Assembly (NCBI GenBank): GCA_014238195.1
Contig: JABABO010000192.1
Location: forward strand, 1-15,932
Reading direction: 5' to 3'
DNA from: Kordiimonadaceae bacterium
Lineage (GTDB): Bacteria; Pseudomonadota; Alphaproteobacteria; Sphingomonadales; Kordiimonadaceae
Length of the DNA stretch: 15,932 nt
The notes beneath the pieces were generated by a model. The model saw only the letters and a program-made list of their open reading frames with translations, was not told the origin of the DNA and made no database searches. Below are positions 8,421 to 15,356 of the stretch, piece after piece. Position 1 is the stretch's first letter. Each line of letters starts with the position of its first letter. The translations under genes were made by a program, and so were the position numbers.

Positions 8421-9404
8421 TTAATCAAAGTCAGTCCATAAAATATCAAGTGGTTCTAATGCTGCTAGATATTCTTCAAGGGTGATAAGGCCGATACAGG
8501 GCATTGCACCTGTATGATTGAGGTCACCTTTAGCCAATTTAGATGCGAGTAAGATTGCTGGCATACAGGGAATAAAGGGGCCATCTCCTGAACGTGCGGT
8601 TAACTCGAATGTAATATGTTTGTCTTTCTTGTTATTGTCATTTCCTGACATCTTCATATAAAAGGCACTCGTGTCACTTCCAAATCGATCAAATAGAAAC
8701 GACATTTTTAGGAGAAAAGGTGCAATCTTATTTAATGGCGGTAACAATCCAATTCTTTTAAGCCATGTAAGCCCCCAAAGGCCAATATGCATGAATGAAA
8801 TCTCCAGCCCAGCATAGAACCTTTGTGTTTTTAAGTCTGGATAGCGCAAGGGGAATAATGCCAAATCAGGAATGTCACAATTGCCAAGAAAGCGATTACT
8901 TAATTCACGAAAATCATGAATGTGGATGTTTTGCCAGCCGTAAACTTGCTGTTGTTTACCATCAATTAGTGTGTCGAAAGGGACGCCAGCATAAGACAAT
9001 ACCGCTTCAGCAGTTGCAAGGCCACGATTTGTTTTTTGGGCAGTTGTGATTGCATATTCGACTTCATTAAGCTCATTAAATTGGTCTATATAGTGATCCA
9101 AGAGACATGAAGACAAGCAAGGTACTGAACTTGCACCACTTACGACCAGAACACCTCTGTCTTTCGCAAATGTATTGAGCTTTGAAATGCTGCTTACAAA
9201 TTCTCTGCCATCGGCAAGGTCGATATAGTGGCAACCATAATTAATGCAGGCTTTTACTACAAAGGCGTCTTGATTTTGAAATGGACCAGAGGTGTGGATC
9301 ACAATGTCAGGCTTAATATCTTCAAATGCCTCTTTCAAGTCATGTGATATGTGCATGCTAAAGGGAATTGGTGAATTTGATACGCTGATTAAAGGTGCTG
9401 CCAA
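8421..9404 (-). pseudogene. 5'-truncated saccharopine-dehydrogenase-like gene
   Basis: The 327 readable residues match the central and C-terminal parts of saccharopine-dehydrogenase-like NAD(P)-binding proteins. Typical blocks are KPDIVIHTSGPFQ, CHYIDLADGREFV, VLVVSGASSVPCLSS, a long middle region and an end with LITLEEYLAAL. The N-terminal Rossmann strand with its glycine-rich GGxGxxG loop, normally the first 30 or so residues, is missing. In frame upstream only a few codons precede a TGA. The only available start is TTG at 9404, with no Shine-Dalgarno sequence; the next ATG, codon 18, has none either. It is therefore probably a decayed remnant with a lost 5' end rather than an active oxidoreductase. 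A shorter, unusual but expressed protein remains possible. It sits beside the + strand terminator at 9457-9495 and the OLD gene. Confidence 0.7.
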
Positions 9405-9426
9405 GTTCGGTGCCGCTAAAAAATAA
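9394..9426 (+). pseudogene. Possible 3' end of a lost + strand gene
   Basis: On the + strand the codons here read GAAKFGAAKK followed by TAA at 9424-9426, and an intrinsic terminator in the same direction follows 30 bp later. This would fit the last codons of a gene whose body was replaced by the truncated dehydrogenase on the other strand. The stretch is very short and overlaps the assumed start of that gene, so the reading is tentative. Confidence 0.2.
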
Positions 9427-9456
9427 GTTCAAAGCACGCCATGATACGTGTGGGCC

Positions 9457-9495
9457 AACCCGTTCAGCATTGATTTGTTGAGCGGGTTTTCTTTA
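9457..9495 (+). terminator. Intrinsic terminator (+ direction)
   Basis: A 13-bp stem AACCCGTTCAGCA / TGTTGAGCGGGTT with two G-U wobbles and loop TTGATT is followed by TTCTTTAG, giving a T tract on the + strand only. There is no T tract on the - side, so it does not serve the OLD gene ending at 9501. No intact + strand gene ends before it. Confidence 0.65.
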
Positions 9496-9500
9496 GTGGA

Positions 9501-11396
9501 CTATTTTAGCCAGGTTTTTAATTCCTCTATCCAGTTTGGCACAGAATGTTCATCACTAATGGTGTTTATATATTTTTCCGCAAAGAGGTATTTGTTATTA
9601 TCTTTATTGAAGAACTCTTTAAGATTAAGCTTGTCTTTAGGTAAGCATTCGAGTTGGTGTGATAAACTTGAATTTTCTAATGCAGTAATTGTTTCAAGAA
9701 AATTTAATTCTTCGGGGTAGCTTTCTTTAAAAGATAAGAGTATATCAAAGAATAATTTTCCATTTAACCCATCTTCAATTTCTGTTGCTGGCGATACGTG
9801 ATTTGAACCCATTTGAACTAATTTGATTTCGGCTTCATTTTCAGTTTTGAGAAGCCTTCTACACTTTAAAAAATCATGTTCCTTTGCTGTGTAACTAACT
9901 AGTTGAGCATCAGTGTCGGATAATAAAATAATATTGCCTTTGATTTCTTTTTTGAAGTCTTCATAAGACGTTGAAATGTGGTTGTAAAAGCGCTTAATTT
10001 CACCAGCACCACCTACAGGAACAATTCTCAATTTTTTATTATCTATGAATTCTTTTAGGTAGTAATTTAGATAAATTTTCTCTGATGTACCTTCGCAGAT
10101 TATCCAGTTATATGGGTCATCTCTCATTATACTTGTGATAACCGATTGCACAAAATCATTGATGCTTTTTAGCCTCACGTCATGTGGTAGTTTACCTGCA
10201 CTATCTGATGTTAATTGTTTGACTTGCTCTCTGTAACGATCAAGATTGATTAAATCTAAGTTTCGATTGCCCTTTGGATCCTTGCTTAGCATCGTGGTGC
10301 TTCCGGTATCCATTGTTGGCAAGAAGCCATACCAATGAGAGGAGAATAAGACTTGCATACAGTCTCTACTCATTTGGTAAAGTGAATCAAACTGGTCGAA
10401 ACAGGCAGACATATGTAGTGAGGATTCTGGTTCATCTACAGCAATGATTAGGTTTTCGCCACTTTCACGATGATTGCTTAAAAAGCCATGAGCTACATCT
10501 AAAATAGCTTTTTGCTTTTCACCAGAACTTAAGGAGTTGATCTCTAGCCAATTCTGATCGGGTTGTAATTTGTTAAGTTTTCTAGGGCTGAAAAATGCTT
10601 GAATAATTAATTTGTGGATGTCTAATTTTCTTAGGTTTTGTTGACGCTGAGTTGGTGTTCTGTATTCATAAACCTTGAGCTCTTTTCCAAGTGTTTCTAT
10701 AAACTCTGTAAGGCCTTTATTTATTTTTTTCACTTCCGTAGGTGTTACAATTTTATCCAAAATTTCAACTAAGGTTTCTCCCATTAAAACTTGAATTTCT
10801 GCTGTTTCAAGTTGTGTGAAAATATCTGGATCAATTTCTCTTGGGATGAAAATATAATCAATAGTTGACTTGATGGTTTTTTGTAACTGTGAAAAACATT
10901 TTAAATCTATTGTTTCTTCGCCATCATCATCTTTAGGGGTTTTGGTAATTATTTTATTGAAAATGGCTGCAGAAAAGTTGCCCTTGAGATCAATGCCTAA
11001 AGGTAAAATATAAAAATCTTGAATATTAATGTTGTTAATTAGTGATTCTAGGCGGGTAACCAATGGATCATCTTTGGCCGTAGCATCTTTCATGTATCCC
11101 AAAACTATGGTGTTTAATAGTTCTGCCTGATTTTTACAGTCTTCAGGAATTTTGCCTTTCTCAAGTATGAATATCGGGACAATATAAGGTGGAGTTTGTG
11201 TCGTGCCGCTTTTCTTGGTAACCGTGTTTAGGTTCCAATCTTTATCATTAAAATAACAATCTAGTGCTTCTAGAACTGAACTTTTCCCGATACCATTATC
11301 CCCAACTAATCCACAGAATTTATCTTCATCTGTCAAAGGAATATAGGTAATATGATTGTATGTTTTAAAACGCCTTAAGTATATGCCGATAATCAA
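9501..11396 (-). CDS. Solitary OLD-family ATPase/TOPRIM nuclease
   Basis: This 631-residue protein is an SMC/ABC-type ATPase joined to a C-terminal TOPRIM domain, the layout of OLD-family (overcoming lysogenization defect) nucleases. Visible motifs are Walker A GDNGIGKSS (32-40), ABC signature LSSGEKQ (289-295), Walker B LIIAVDEPESSLH (316-328) and H-loop SSH (352-354). The TOPRIM part has the acidic residue in WIICEG (Glu435), VGGAGEIKRF (461-470), the LSDTDAQ pair (Asp494/Asp496) and a final acidic EIEDGL. The start is TTG at 11396, backed by AGAGAGG 8 nt upstream. The gene is visibly A+T-richer than the genes around it and lies between an IS3 remnant and a truncated gene, which suggests horizontal acquisition. 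No UvrD-like helicase (GajB) or other partner is adjacent, so it resembles stand-alone class 1 OLD proteins. An anti-phage role is an inference from the family. Confidence 0.85.
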   Translation of the reverse strand: MIIGIYLRRFKTYNHITYIPLTDEDKFCGLVGDNGIGKSSVLEALDCYFNDKDWNLNTVTKKSGTTQTPPYIVPIFILEKGKIPEDCKNQAELLNTIVLGYMKDATAKDDPLVTRLESLINNINIQDFYILPLGIDLKGNFSAAIFNKIITKTPKDDDGEETIDLKCFSQLQKTIKSTIDYIFIPREIDPDIFTQLETAEIQVLMGETLVEILDKIVTPTEVKKINKGLTEFIETLGKELKVYEYRTPTQRQQNLRKLDIHKLIIQAFFSPRKLNKLQPDQNWLEINSLSSGEKQKAILDVAHGFLSNHRESGENLIIAVDEPESSLHMSACFDQFDSLYQMSRDCMQVLFSSHWYGFLPTMDTGSTTMLSKDPKGNRNLDLINLDRYREQVKQLTSDSAGKLPHDVRLKSINDFVQSVITSIMRDDPYNWIICEGTSEKIYLNYYLKEFIDNKKLRIVPVGGAGEIKRFYNHISTSYEDFKKEIKGNIILLSDTDAQLVSYTAKEHDFLKCRRLLKTENEAEIKLVQMGSNHVSPATEIEDGLNGKLFFDILLSFKESYPEELNFLETITALENSSLSHQLECLPKDKLNLKEFFNKDNNKYLFAEKYINTISDEHSVPNWIEELKTWLK

Positions 11397-11547
11397 ATTA
11401 TTTACCTCTCTTAACTATGATTGACACTAAGCCTTATAGTTGTGTTTCGTCAACACTATTGGTCCTCGGGATGTTTTTTGTTCGGTTGATCTTCTAATCG
11501 AATATTTTCAACTTTTTTTTGACGGAAGGGAGTGACAATTTACATTG

Positions 11548-11868
11548 TGACCTAGGCCCCAAAGTTCCTCCATTCATGCGTAGAGTCCTTTCGTTGATTT
11601 ATGGCTAAAGATTTGATCTTTTGCAATCATTATATGGGCATGTCCATATAATGATTTTTCGTTTTTATTTTTTAGGGCCTGCACTGGGCTGAGGCCGTCC
11701 AAGCTGGAATGGGACCTGATATGGTTATAATCATGCCGCCAATTCGCCAAGGCTTGGCGAACATGCGGCAGGCAGGTAAACAACGTTTCATTGAGGCACT
11801 CATCCCGCAGTTTGCCATTAAAGCTTTCTACAAATCCATTCTGCATCGGCTTGCCTAGGGCAATATAT
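11548..11868 (-). mobile_element. IS3-family insertion sequence, 3' remnant
   Basis: About 320 bp of an IS3-family element are left: the end of the transposase gene and the terminus. The outer end probably lies at 11548, where the + strand begins TGACCT, so the element ends ...AGGTCA on its own strand, in keeping with the TG...CA tips of IS3 elements. At the other side, homology stops at about 11868, exactly at the edge of repeat copy B. The other terminus and most of the transposase are absent from the window, so the element cannot move by itself. Confidence 0.7.
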
Positions 11869-11879
11869 AGCGAGACCAA
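11574..11879 (-). pseudogene. IS3-family transposase (OrfB) C-terminal fragment
   Basis: About 100 residues of the integrase core remain. LGKPMQNGFVESFNGKLRDECLNE contains the last catalytic residue (Glu18 of the DDE triad) and is followed by WRHDYNHIRSHSSLDGLSPVQAL, which is typical of IS3 OrfB. Both catalytic Asp residues and the whole N-terminal part are gone. The first four readable codons (MVSL) lie inside repeat copy B and are not transposase sequence. The tail after SPVQAL does not look like the usual family end and contains the hairpin at 11625-11656. Confidence 0.85.
11625..11656. repeat. Perfect 13-bp hairpin inside the transposase tail
   Basis: AATCATTATATGG and CCATATAATGATT form a perfect inverted repeat around the loop GCATGT. 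On the + strand a T-rich run (TTTTCGTTTTTATTTTTT) follows. The stem is A+T-rich, so its strength as a terminator is doubtful. A terminator-like element protecting against transcription, or a small palindromic insertion, is possible. Confidence 0.6.
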
Positions 11880-11983
11880 TGAATAATGATCTTATTATTC
11901 GCTCAGCCCTTGGAAATAAGTCGAGCCATAACAAATACTTATAGCCAAATAAGGTGATCAACATTCACTTCATTTGGCTATAC
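11866..11983 (-). repeat. Structured inverted repeat, copy B
   Basis: This is the reverse-complement partner of copy A. Matching blocks on the + strand are TATAGCGAGACCAAT, an A+T hairpin (GAATAAT, loop GATCTT, ATTATTC), ATAAGTCGA, ACAAATACTTATAGCCAAAT, and the 43-nt hairpin at 11940-11982. Its 18-bp stem TATAGCCAAATAAGGTGA pairs with TCACTTCATTTGGCTATA with two imperfections. The middle differs from copy A by substitutions and a roughly 11-bp length change, so the two copies are not recent. It abuts the IS3 remnant on one side and the upstream region of the molybdoenzyme on the other. Confidence 0.8.
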
Positions 11984-12056
11984 TATATCATTCCTGAAAG
12001 ATCAAAAGACTTATACGGGGTACATTATGAATGTCCATCCTGAAATTCTCGTTAGT

Positions 12057-12085
12057 TTGCCCATCCTATGTTGAGCTGTTATAAA
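12057..12085 (+). promoter_or_regulatory. Putative sigma70 promoter of the molybdoenzyme gene
   Basis: TTGCCC (12057-12062), a 17-bp spacer and TATAAA (12080-12085) stand about 47 bp before the preferred ATG at 12132. The -10 matches 5 of 6 and the -35 matches 4 of 6 consensus positions. Confidence 0.4.
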
Positions 12086-12131
12086 TGGTATTTACATTGA
12101 CCACCTTTATCAAAATATGTGGGGAAAACTT

Positions 12132-14294
12132 ATGCCAGATACGTCACTTAACGCTGAGACCAGCACCGCCGCTAACACAGCCACAGATAAACTAAAAAGC
12201 CATTTTCGGGCCTGTCATTTATGCGAAGCCATCTGCGGCATAGAGATTAAAACAAAAGGTGACAAAATAATTTCAATTCGCGGCGATAAAGCAGACCCAT
12301 TCAGCCGTGGTCATATTTGCCCAAAAGCCACAGCGCTTCAGGACCTGCATGAAGACCCAAACCGCTTGAAGTTCCCTATAAAGCGCGTTGGGGACACATG
12401 GCAGCAAATCAGCTGGGCAGAGGCCTACGCCTTTACCGCAGAAAAATTGGTGGGTATTCAAGATCACTATGGCAAAGATTCCATCGCTTTTTTTGCTGGC
12501 AATCCAGGTGTGCATAATTATGGCACCATGACCCACGGCAAGCAGCTACGAAAAGCGCTGGGGACCAAAATGCATTTTTCAGCGACATCGCTTGATCAGC
12601 TCCCCCACATGTTGGTGGCGCTAGAAATGTACGGTCATCAATATATGGTGCCTGTACCAGATATTGATCATACCAATTATATGATGATCATTGGCGGTAA
12701 TCCATTGGCCTCTAATGGCAGTATGATGACTGTGCCGGACGTAAAAAAACGTTTAAAAGCGATACAAGAGCGGGGTGGCCAATTTGTGGTCATTGATCCG
12801 CGACGCACTGAAACCGCGGCCATTGCCAACACGCATCATTTTATTAAGCCTAGCAGCGATGCTTTTTTATTAATGGCTATGATCCATACTTTGTTTGACG
12901 AAAACCTTGTAAAGACAGGCCATATCAGTGAAATGCTTGTGGGGCTTGATGACGTTAAGCGCGCTGCTGAACCTTTCACCCCAGACATGGCTGCCCAGCA
13001 AACAGGCATTGACGCTGATACAATCCGTGCGTTTGCGCGTGATTTGGCTATGACTGATGGGGCCGTGTGTTATGGCCGTATGGGGGTTTCAACCCAGTCC
13101 TATGGCACGCTATGCCAATGGGCAATTCAAATATTGAACATTCTTGCAGGTAATTTTGATGTGCAAGGGGGTGCGATGGTGTCAACACCTGCTTTTGCCA
13201 ATGTAACCAGTAGCACAAGCGGCGCAGGTTATTTCGCGACTTGGCACAGCCGTGTCAGTGGTCTACCCGTGTTTAGCGGCGAATTGCCGACCGCAGCGTT
13301 TGCAGAAGAAATTTTAACCCCTGGCGATGGCCAAGTGAAAGGGCTTGTGACAATTGCTGGCAATCCAGCGCTTTCAGCCCCCAACAGTGGTCAAATCGAC
13401 AAAGCATTAGCAAACCTTGACTTCATGGTATCGATCGATGTGTATATTAACGAGACAACTGCCCACGCTGATATAATCCTGCCGCCAACAGGACCACTGG
13501 AACATGACCATTATGATATATCCTTTAACCGCTTAGCCGTGCGCAACACGGCTCGCTATAATGAACCTGTGTTTGATAAACCTGATGGCACCCGCCATGA
13601 CTGGGAAATCATGAACGCACTTTCAGAAGCAGTTGCCGAGCTCAAAGGAGTTGCTTATAAACCCCTTGCTCCGCCCTCTGAATTATTGGATATGGGATTA
13701 CAACACGGCCCCTACGGCAAAGCATTAGGGGCTAAGCTCGCCTTAGACCTTGCTGAATTAAAAAAGTATCCACACGGTCTTGACCTTGGCCCATTGAAAC
13801 CGAGCTTTCCAGACCGCCTTGGTGGTGTTCATAGCCAGATTATACTGAATATTGACTTTTTAATGAATGATATTAAGCGCTTACAAACAGAAGACTTACG
13901 CTTAGAAGACGATGAGTTTATCTTGATCGGTCGCCGCCATGTACGCAGCAATAATAGTTGGATGCACAACAGCCCGCGTTTGGTCAAGGGGCCACCCCGC
14001 TGGCATTTGCATATGCATCCTGACGACATCAAAAATTGTAGCCTAAAGGATCAAGGCCCAGTAACAATAAAGTCACGCGTTGGGCAAGTCGAAACGACAG
14101 TATCGGCTTGTAACGACTTGATGCTAGGCGTCGTCAGCTTGCCACACGGCTGGGGACACCGTAAAAAAGGTGTAAAATTGGATGTTGCCGCCACGCAAGA
14201 CGGTGTTAATTGTAATATACTCACCGATGACAAAGCCTATGATCCTATCAGCGGCAATGCGGCCTTAAACGGTATTCGCGTCAAAGTCAGTTAA
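12132..14294 (+). CDS. Molybdopterin-dependent oxidoreductase (DMSO-reductase/FDH-like)
   Basis: This is a catalytic-subunit protein of about 720 residues in the molybdopterin oxidoreductase family, using Mo-bisMGD. The ATG at 12132 is preferred to the one at 12117 because GGGGA lies 7 nt before it. The N-terminal [4Fe-4S] ligand set is present: CHLCEAIC, then a fourth Cys in GHICPKA (Cys33, 36, 40 and 68 counting from 12117). The core has FFAGNPGVHNYG, IIGGNPLASNGS, VVIDPRRTETA and LPPTGPLEHDH. The C-terminal dinucleotide-binding domain shows RRHVRSNNSWMHN and VSLPHGWGH. No twin-arginine signal is seen, so it is likely cytoplasmic. The region usually holding the Mo-coordinating Cys or Sec reads SATSLDQLP, with no Cys. 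No electron-transfer subunit or chaperone lies beside it, so partner and substrate are unknown. Confidence 0.88.
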   Translation: MPDTSLNAETSTAANTATDKLKSHFRACHLCEAICGIEIKTKGDKIISIRGDKADPFSRGHICPKATALQDLHEDPNRLKFPIKRVGDTWQQISWAEAYAFTAEKLVGIQDHYGKDSIAFFAGNPGVHNYGTMTHGKQLRKALGTKMHFSATSLDQLPHMLVALEMYGHQYMVPVPDIDHTNYMMIIGGNPLASNGSMMTVPDVKKRLKAIQERGGQFVVIDPRRTETAAIANTHHFIKPSSDAFLLMAMIHTLFDENLVKTGHISEMLVGLDDVKRAAEPFTPDMAAQQTGIDADTIRAFARDLAMTDGAVCYGRMGVSTQSYGTLCQWAIQILNILAGNFDVQGGAMVSTPAFANVTSSTSGAGYFATWHSRVSGLPVFSGELPTAAFAEEILTPGDGQVKGLVTIAGNPALSAPNSGQIDKALANLDFMVSIDVYINETTAHADIILPPTGPLEHDHYDISFNRLAVRNTARYNEPVFDKPDGTRHDWEIMNALSEAVAELKGVAYKPLAPPSELLDMGLQHGPYGKALGAKLALDLAELKKYPHGLDLGPLKPSFPDRLGGVHSQIILNIDFLMNDIKRLQTEDLRLEDDEFILIGRRHVRSNNSWMHNSPRLVKGPPRWHLHMHPDDIKNCSLKDQGPVTIKSRVGQVETTVSACNDLMLGVVSLPHGWGHRKKGVKLDVAATQDGVNCNILTDDKAYDPISGNAALNGIRVKVS

Positions 14295-14512
14295 GCCATT
14301 TTGATACGATTCGATGACTTCACGAGCATAGTAACGTATAAATTCATAGTTCACACAAGCTTATATCTAATATTTCGGTGGCTAATATGTTAAAAATGAC
14401 AAGTGTCACCTAAATTTTGTAATGATGTTGAATATTTAGTTGATTATTTGCGAGTGAGAGTTAACGTAACGACCAGTGGAATTAATTCTTAAAGTAAGGG
14501 GAGGCTGAAAAA

Positions 14513-14878
14513 ATGACCAGCGCACTCGCAGAAGAAGCGACAATCAAAACACTTTCTGTTATGACCAAAGCGGATAGTAATATTCAACAGGTAGAAGTCG
14601 AAACAGTCCAAGCAATTGTGAAAGAAGAGCTTGGCAAGGATGTCGAATCAAAAGATGTGCGTGTTGCCGCGCACGATGAAATGTTGGAAAATCGTTCTAT
14701 AGCTGATTATTTGAAAAAAATCAGTGGTAAGCTTTCACCTGATGAGAAAAAGCTCATTATGCGCTCGCTCGTTAAAGTGATTCATGCTGACGACCGCACG
14801 AGTACAGCGGAAGCAAAAATGTTTAATAGTGTTGCAGACGCGCTTAAAATGACTGCCGCTGATCTTGTAAGTTTATAA
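14513..14878 (+). CDS. TerB-like protein
   Basis: This 121-residue, mostly helical, acidic protein has two TerB-like repeats: LSVMTKADSNIQQVEVETVQ near the start, and LVKVIHADDRTSTAEAKMFN followed by VADALKMTAADL near the end. The pattern of acidic residues and the helix succession matches the tellurite-resistance TerB / DjlA N-terminal fold, although the AADGxVxxxE signature is partly altered here (ADSNIQQVE, ADDRTSTAE). The start is well supported by GGGGAGG 8 nt upstream. No other ter genes are nearby, so tellurite resistance should not be assumed. The function of such stand-alone TerB-like proteins is generally unknown. Confidence 0.7.
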   Translation: MTSALAEEATIKTLSVMTKADSNIQQVEVETVQAIVKEELGKDVESKDVRVAAHDEMLENRSIADYLKKISGKLSPDEKKLIMRSLVKVIHADDRTSTAEAKMFNSVADALKMTAADLVSL

Positions 14879-14976
14879 ATTATGCTTGGATGACCAAATA
14901 GCCTGTGATCTAAATTTTTATCATAGCAGCATTGAGTTATTTTGGTGATTTATAGATTTAGGTTTTATATCTATCA

Positions 14977-15015
14977 CTAAAAAGAAAGCCTGTTAAGTTT
15001 TGACTTAACAGGCTT
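14977..15015 (-). terminator. Intrinsic terminator of the tRNA-Met gene
   Basis: A perfect 12-bp stem, AAGCCTGTTAAG / CTTAACAGGCTT with a 6-nt loop at 14998-15003, is followed on the - strand by TTCTTTTT. It begins 3 nt after the encoded CCA end of the tRNA fragment and is oriented with it, so it is most likely the original tRNA terminator. Confidence 0.75.
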
Positions 15016-15018
15016 AAT

Positions 15019-15068
15019 TGGTTGCGGGAGGTGGATTTGAACCACCGACCTTCAGGTTATGAGCCTGA
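15019..15068 (-). tRNA. 3' half of tRNA-Met(CAU): partial gene / att site
   Basis: Read on the - strand this gives the anticodon stem TCAGG/CCTGA with loop CTCATAA (anticodon CAT at 15059-15061). The variable region AGGTC follows, then the T arm GGTGG-TTCAAAT-CCACC, acceptor strand TCCCGCA, discriminator A and encoded CCA. Every element from the anticodon stem to the 3' end is intact, but the 5' acceptor strand and D arm are missing; from 15069 on the sequence is unrelated and A+T-rich. The fragment cannot make a tRNA. A clean break at the anticodon stem with an intact 3' end and terminator is characteristic of attachment sites made by tyrosine-recombinase integration into a tRNA gene. Confidence 0.85.
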
Positions 15069-15119
15069 TTGATAGATGGTTAATCTATTGAAATATATAG
15101 ATAATAAAATTAACGAAAA

Positions 15120-15143
15120 AATTTTGTGGGCAATTTTGTGTGA
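15120..15143. repeat. Tandem 12-mers next to the att site
   Basis: AATTTTGTGGGC and AATTTTGTGTGA follow each other directly and agree at 10 of 12 positions. They lie about 50 bp inside the presumed element from the tRNA fragment, where arm-type integrase-binding sites are usually found. The function is inferred from position and repetition only. Confidence 0.45.
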
Positions 15144-15356
15144 GTCATGAGATTCGAAAAACTCATTTTAAAGCCAGTCAGCGGCAATTTGAGGGTTTTA
15201 GGAACTTTTCGTGCAAACATGTTGAGCCATCCATCCATACCGAAAATCAACTTCAAGCACAGCATCAAACCTCAGTTTTCATAGCAGCCTATGCAAAATA
15301 GGGGCTATGCTTCTATCTCAATGTTTTGCCTAAAACTGATTATGTTCAATAACGCA

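Larger units (their letters stand above)
14879..15356. other. Intergenic region with att-type remnants
   Basis: No gene is visible in these roughly 480 bases. The contents are the - strand terminator at 14977-15015, the tRNA-Met 3' half at 15019-15068, a small hairpin at 15070-15091 (GATAGAT/ATCTATT around GGTTA) and tandem 12-mers at 15120-15143. A weak imperfect hairpin (CATAGC...GCTATG, 15280-15309) lies downstream of the oxygenase gene but has no T tract. Confidence 0.6.

Noticed and set aside
9282..9426. A + strand reading frame antisense to the dehydrogenase, with an ATG near 9300
   Set aside because: Most of it is the shadow of the clearly homologous - strand gene; only its last codons, near the terminator, are considered a possible remnant.
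9501..11396. Gabija system (GajA) call for the OLD-type gene
   Set aside because: No UvrD-like GajB helicase gene is adjacent on either side.
11493..11519. GTTGA...TCAAC followed by a run of eight T, possible + strand terminator
   Set aside because: The stem has only 5 bp with a long A+T-rich loop, and no + strand gene ends there.
12027..12074. A 15-codon reading frame (MNVHPEILVSLPILC) with GGGGT upstream, before the molybdoenzyme gene
   Set aside because: It overlaps the -35 box of the likely promoter, has no attenuator structure or regulatory codon run, and can arise by chance.
14397..14408. TGACA-AG-TGTCA inverted repeat upstream of the TerB-like gene
   Set aside because: The arms are only 5 bp, the motif occurs once, and no promoter or regulator gene can be tied to it.
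14513..14878. Tellurite-resistance assignment for the TerB-like gene
   Set aside because: No other ter gene is present and the TerB fold alone occurs in many unrelated contexts.
15019..15091. tRNA-Met interrupted by a group I intron instead of truncated
   Set aside because: Known tRNA group I introns split in the anticodon loop. Here the whole anticodon stem-loop is present and the break lies 5' of it, and no intron core or second exon is visible.
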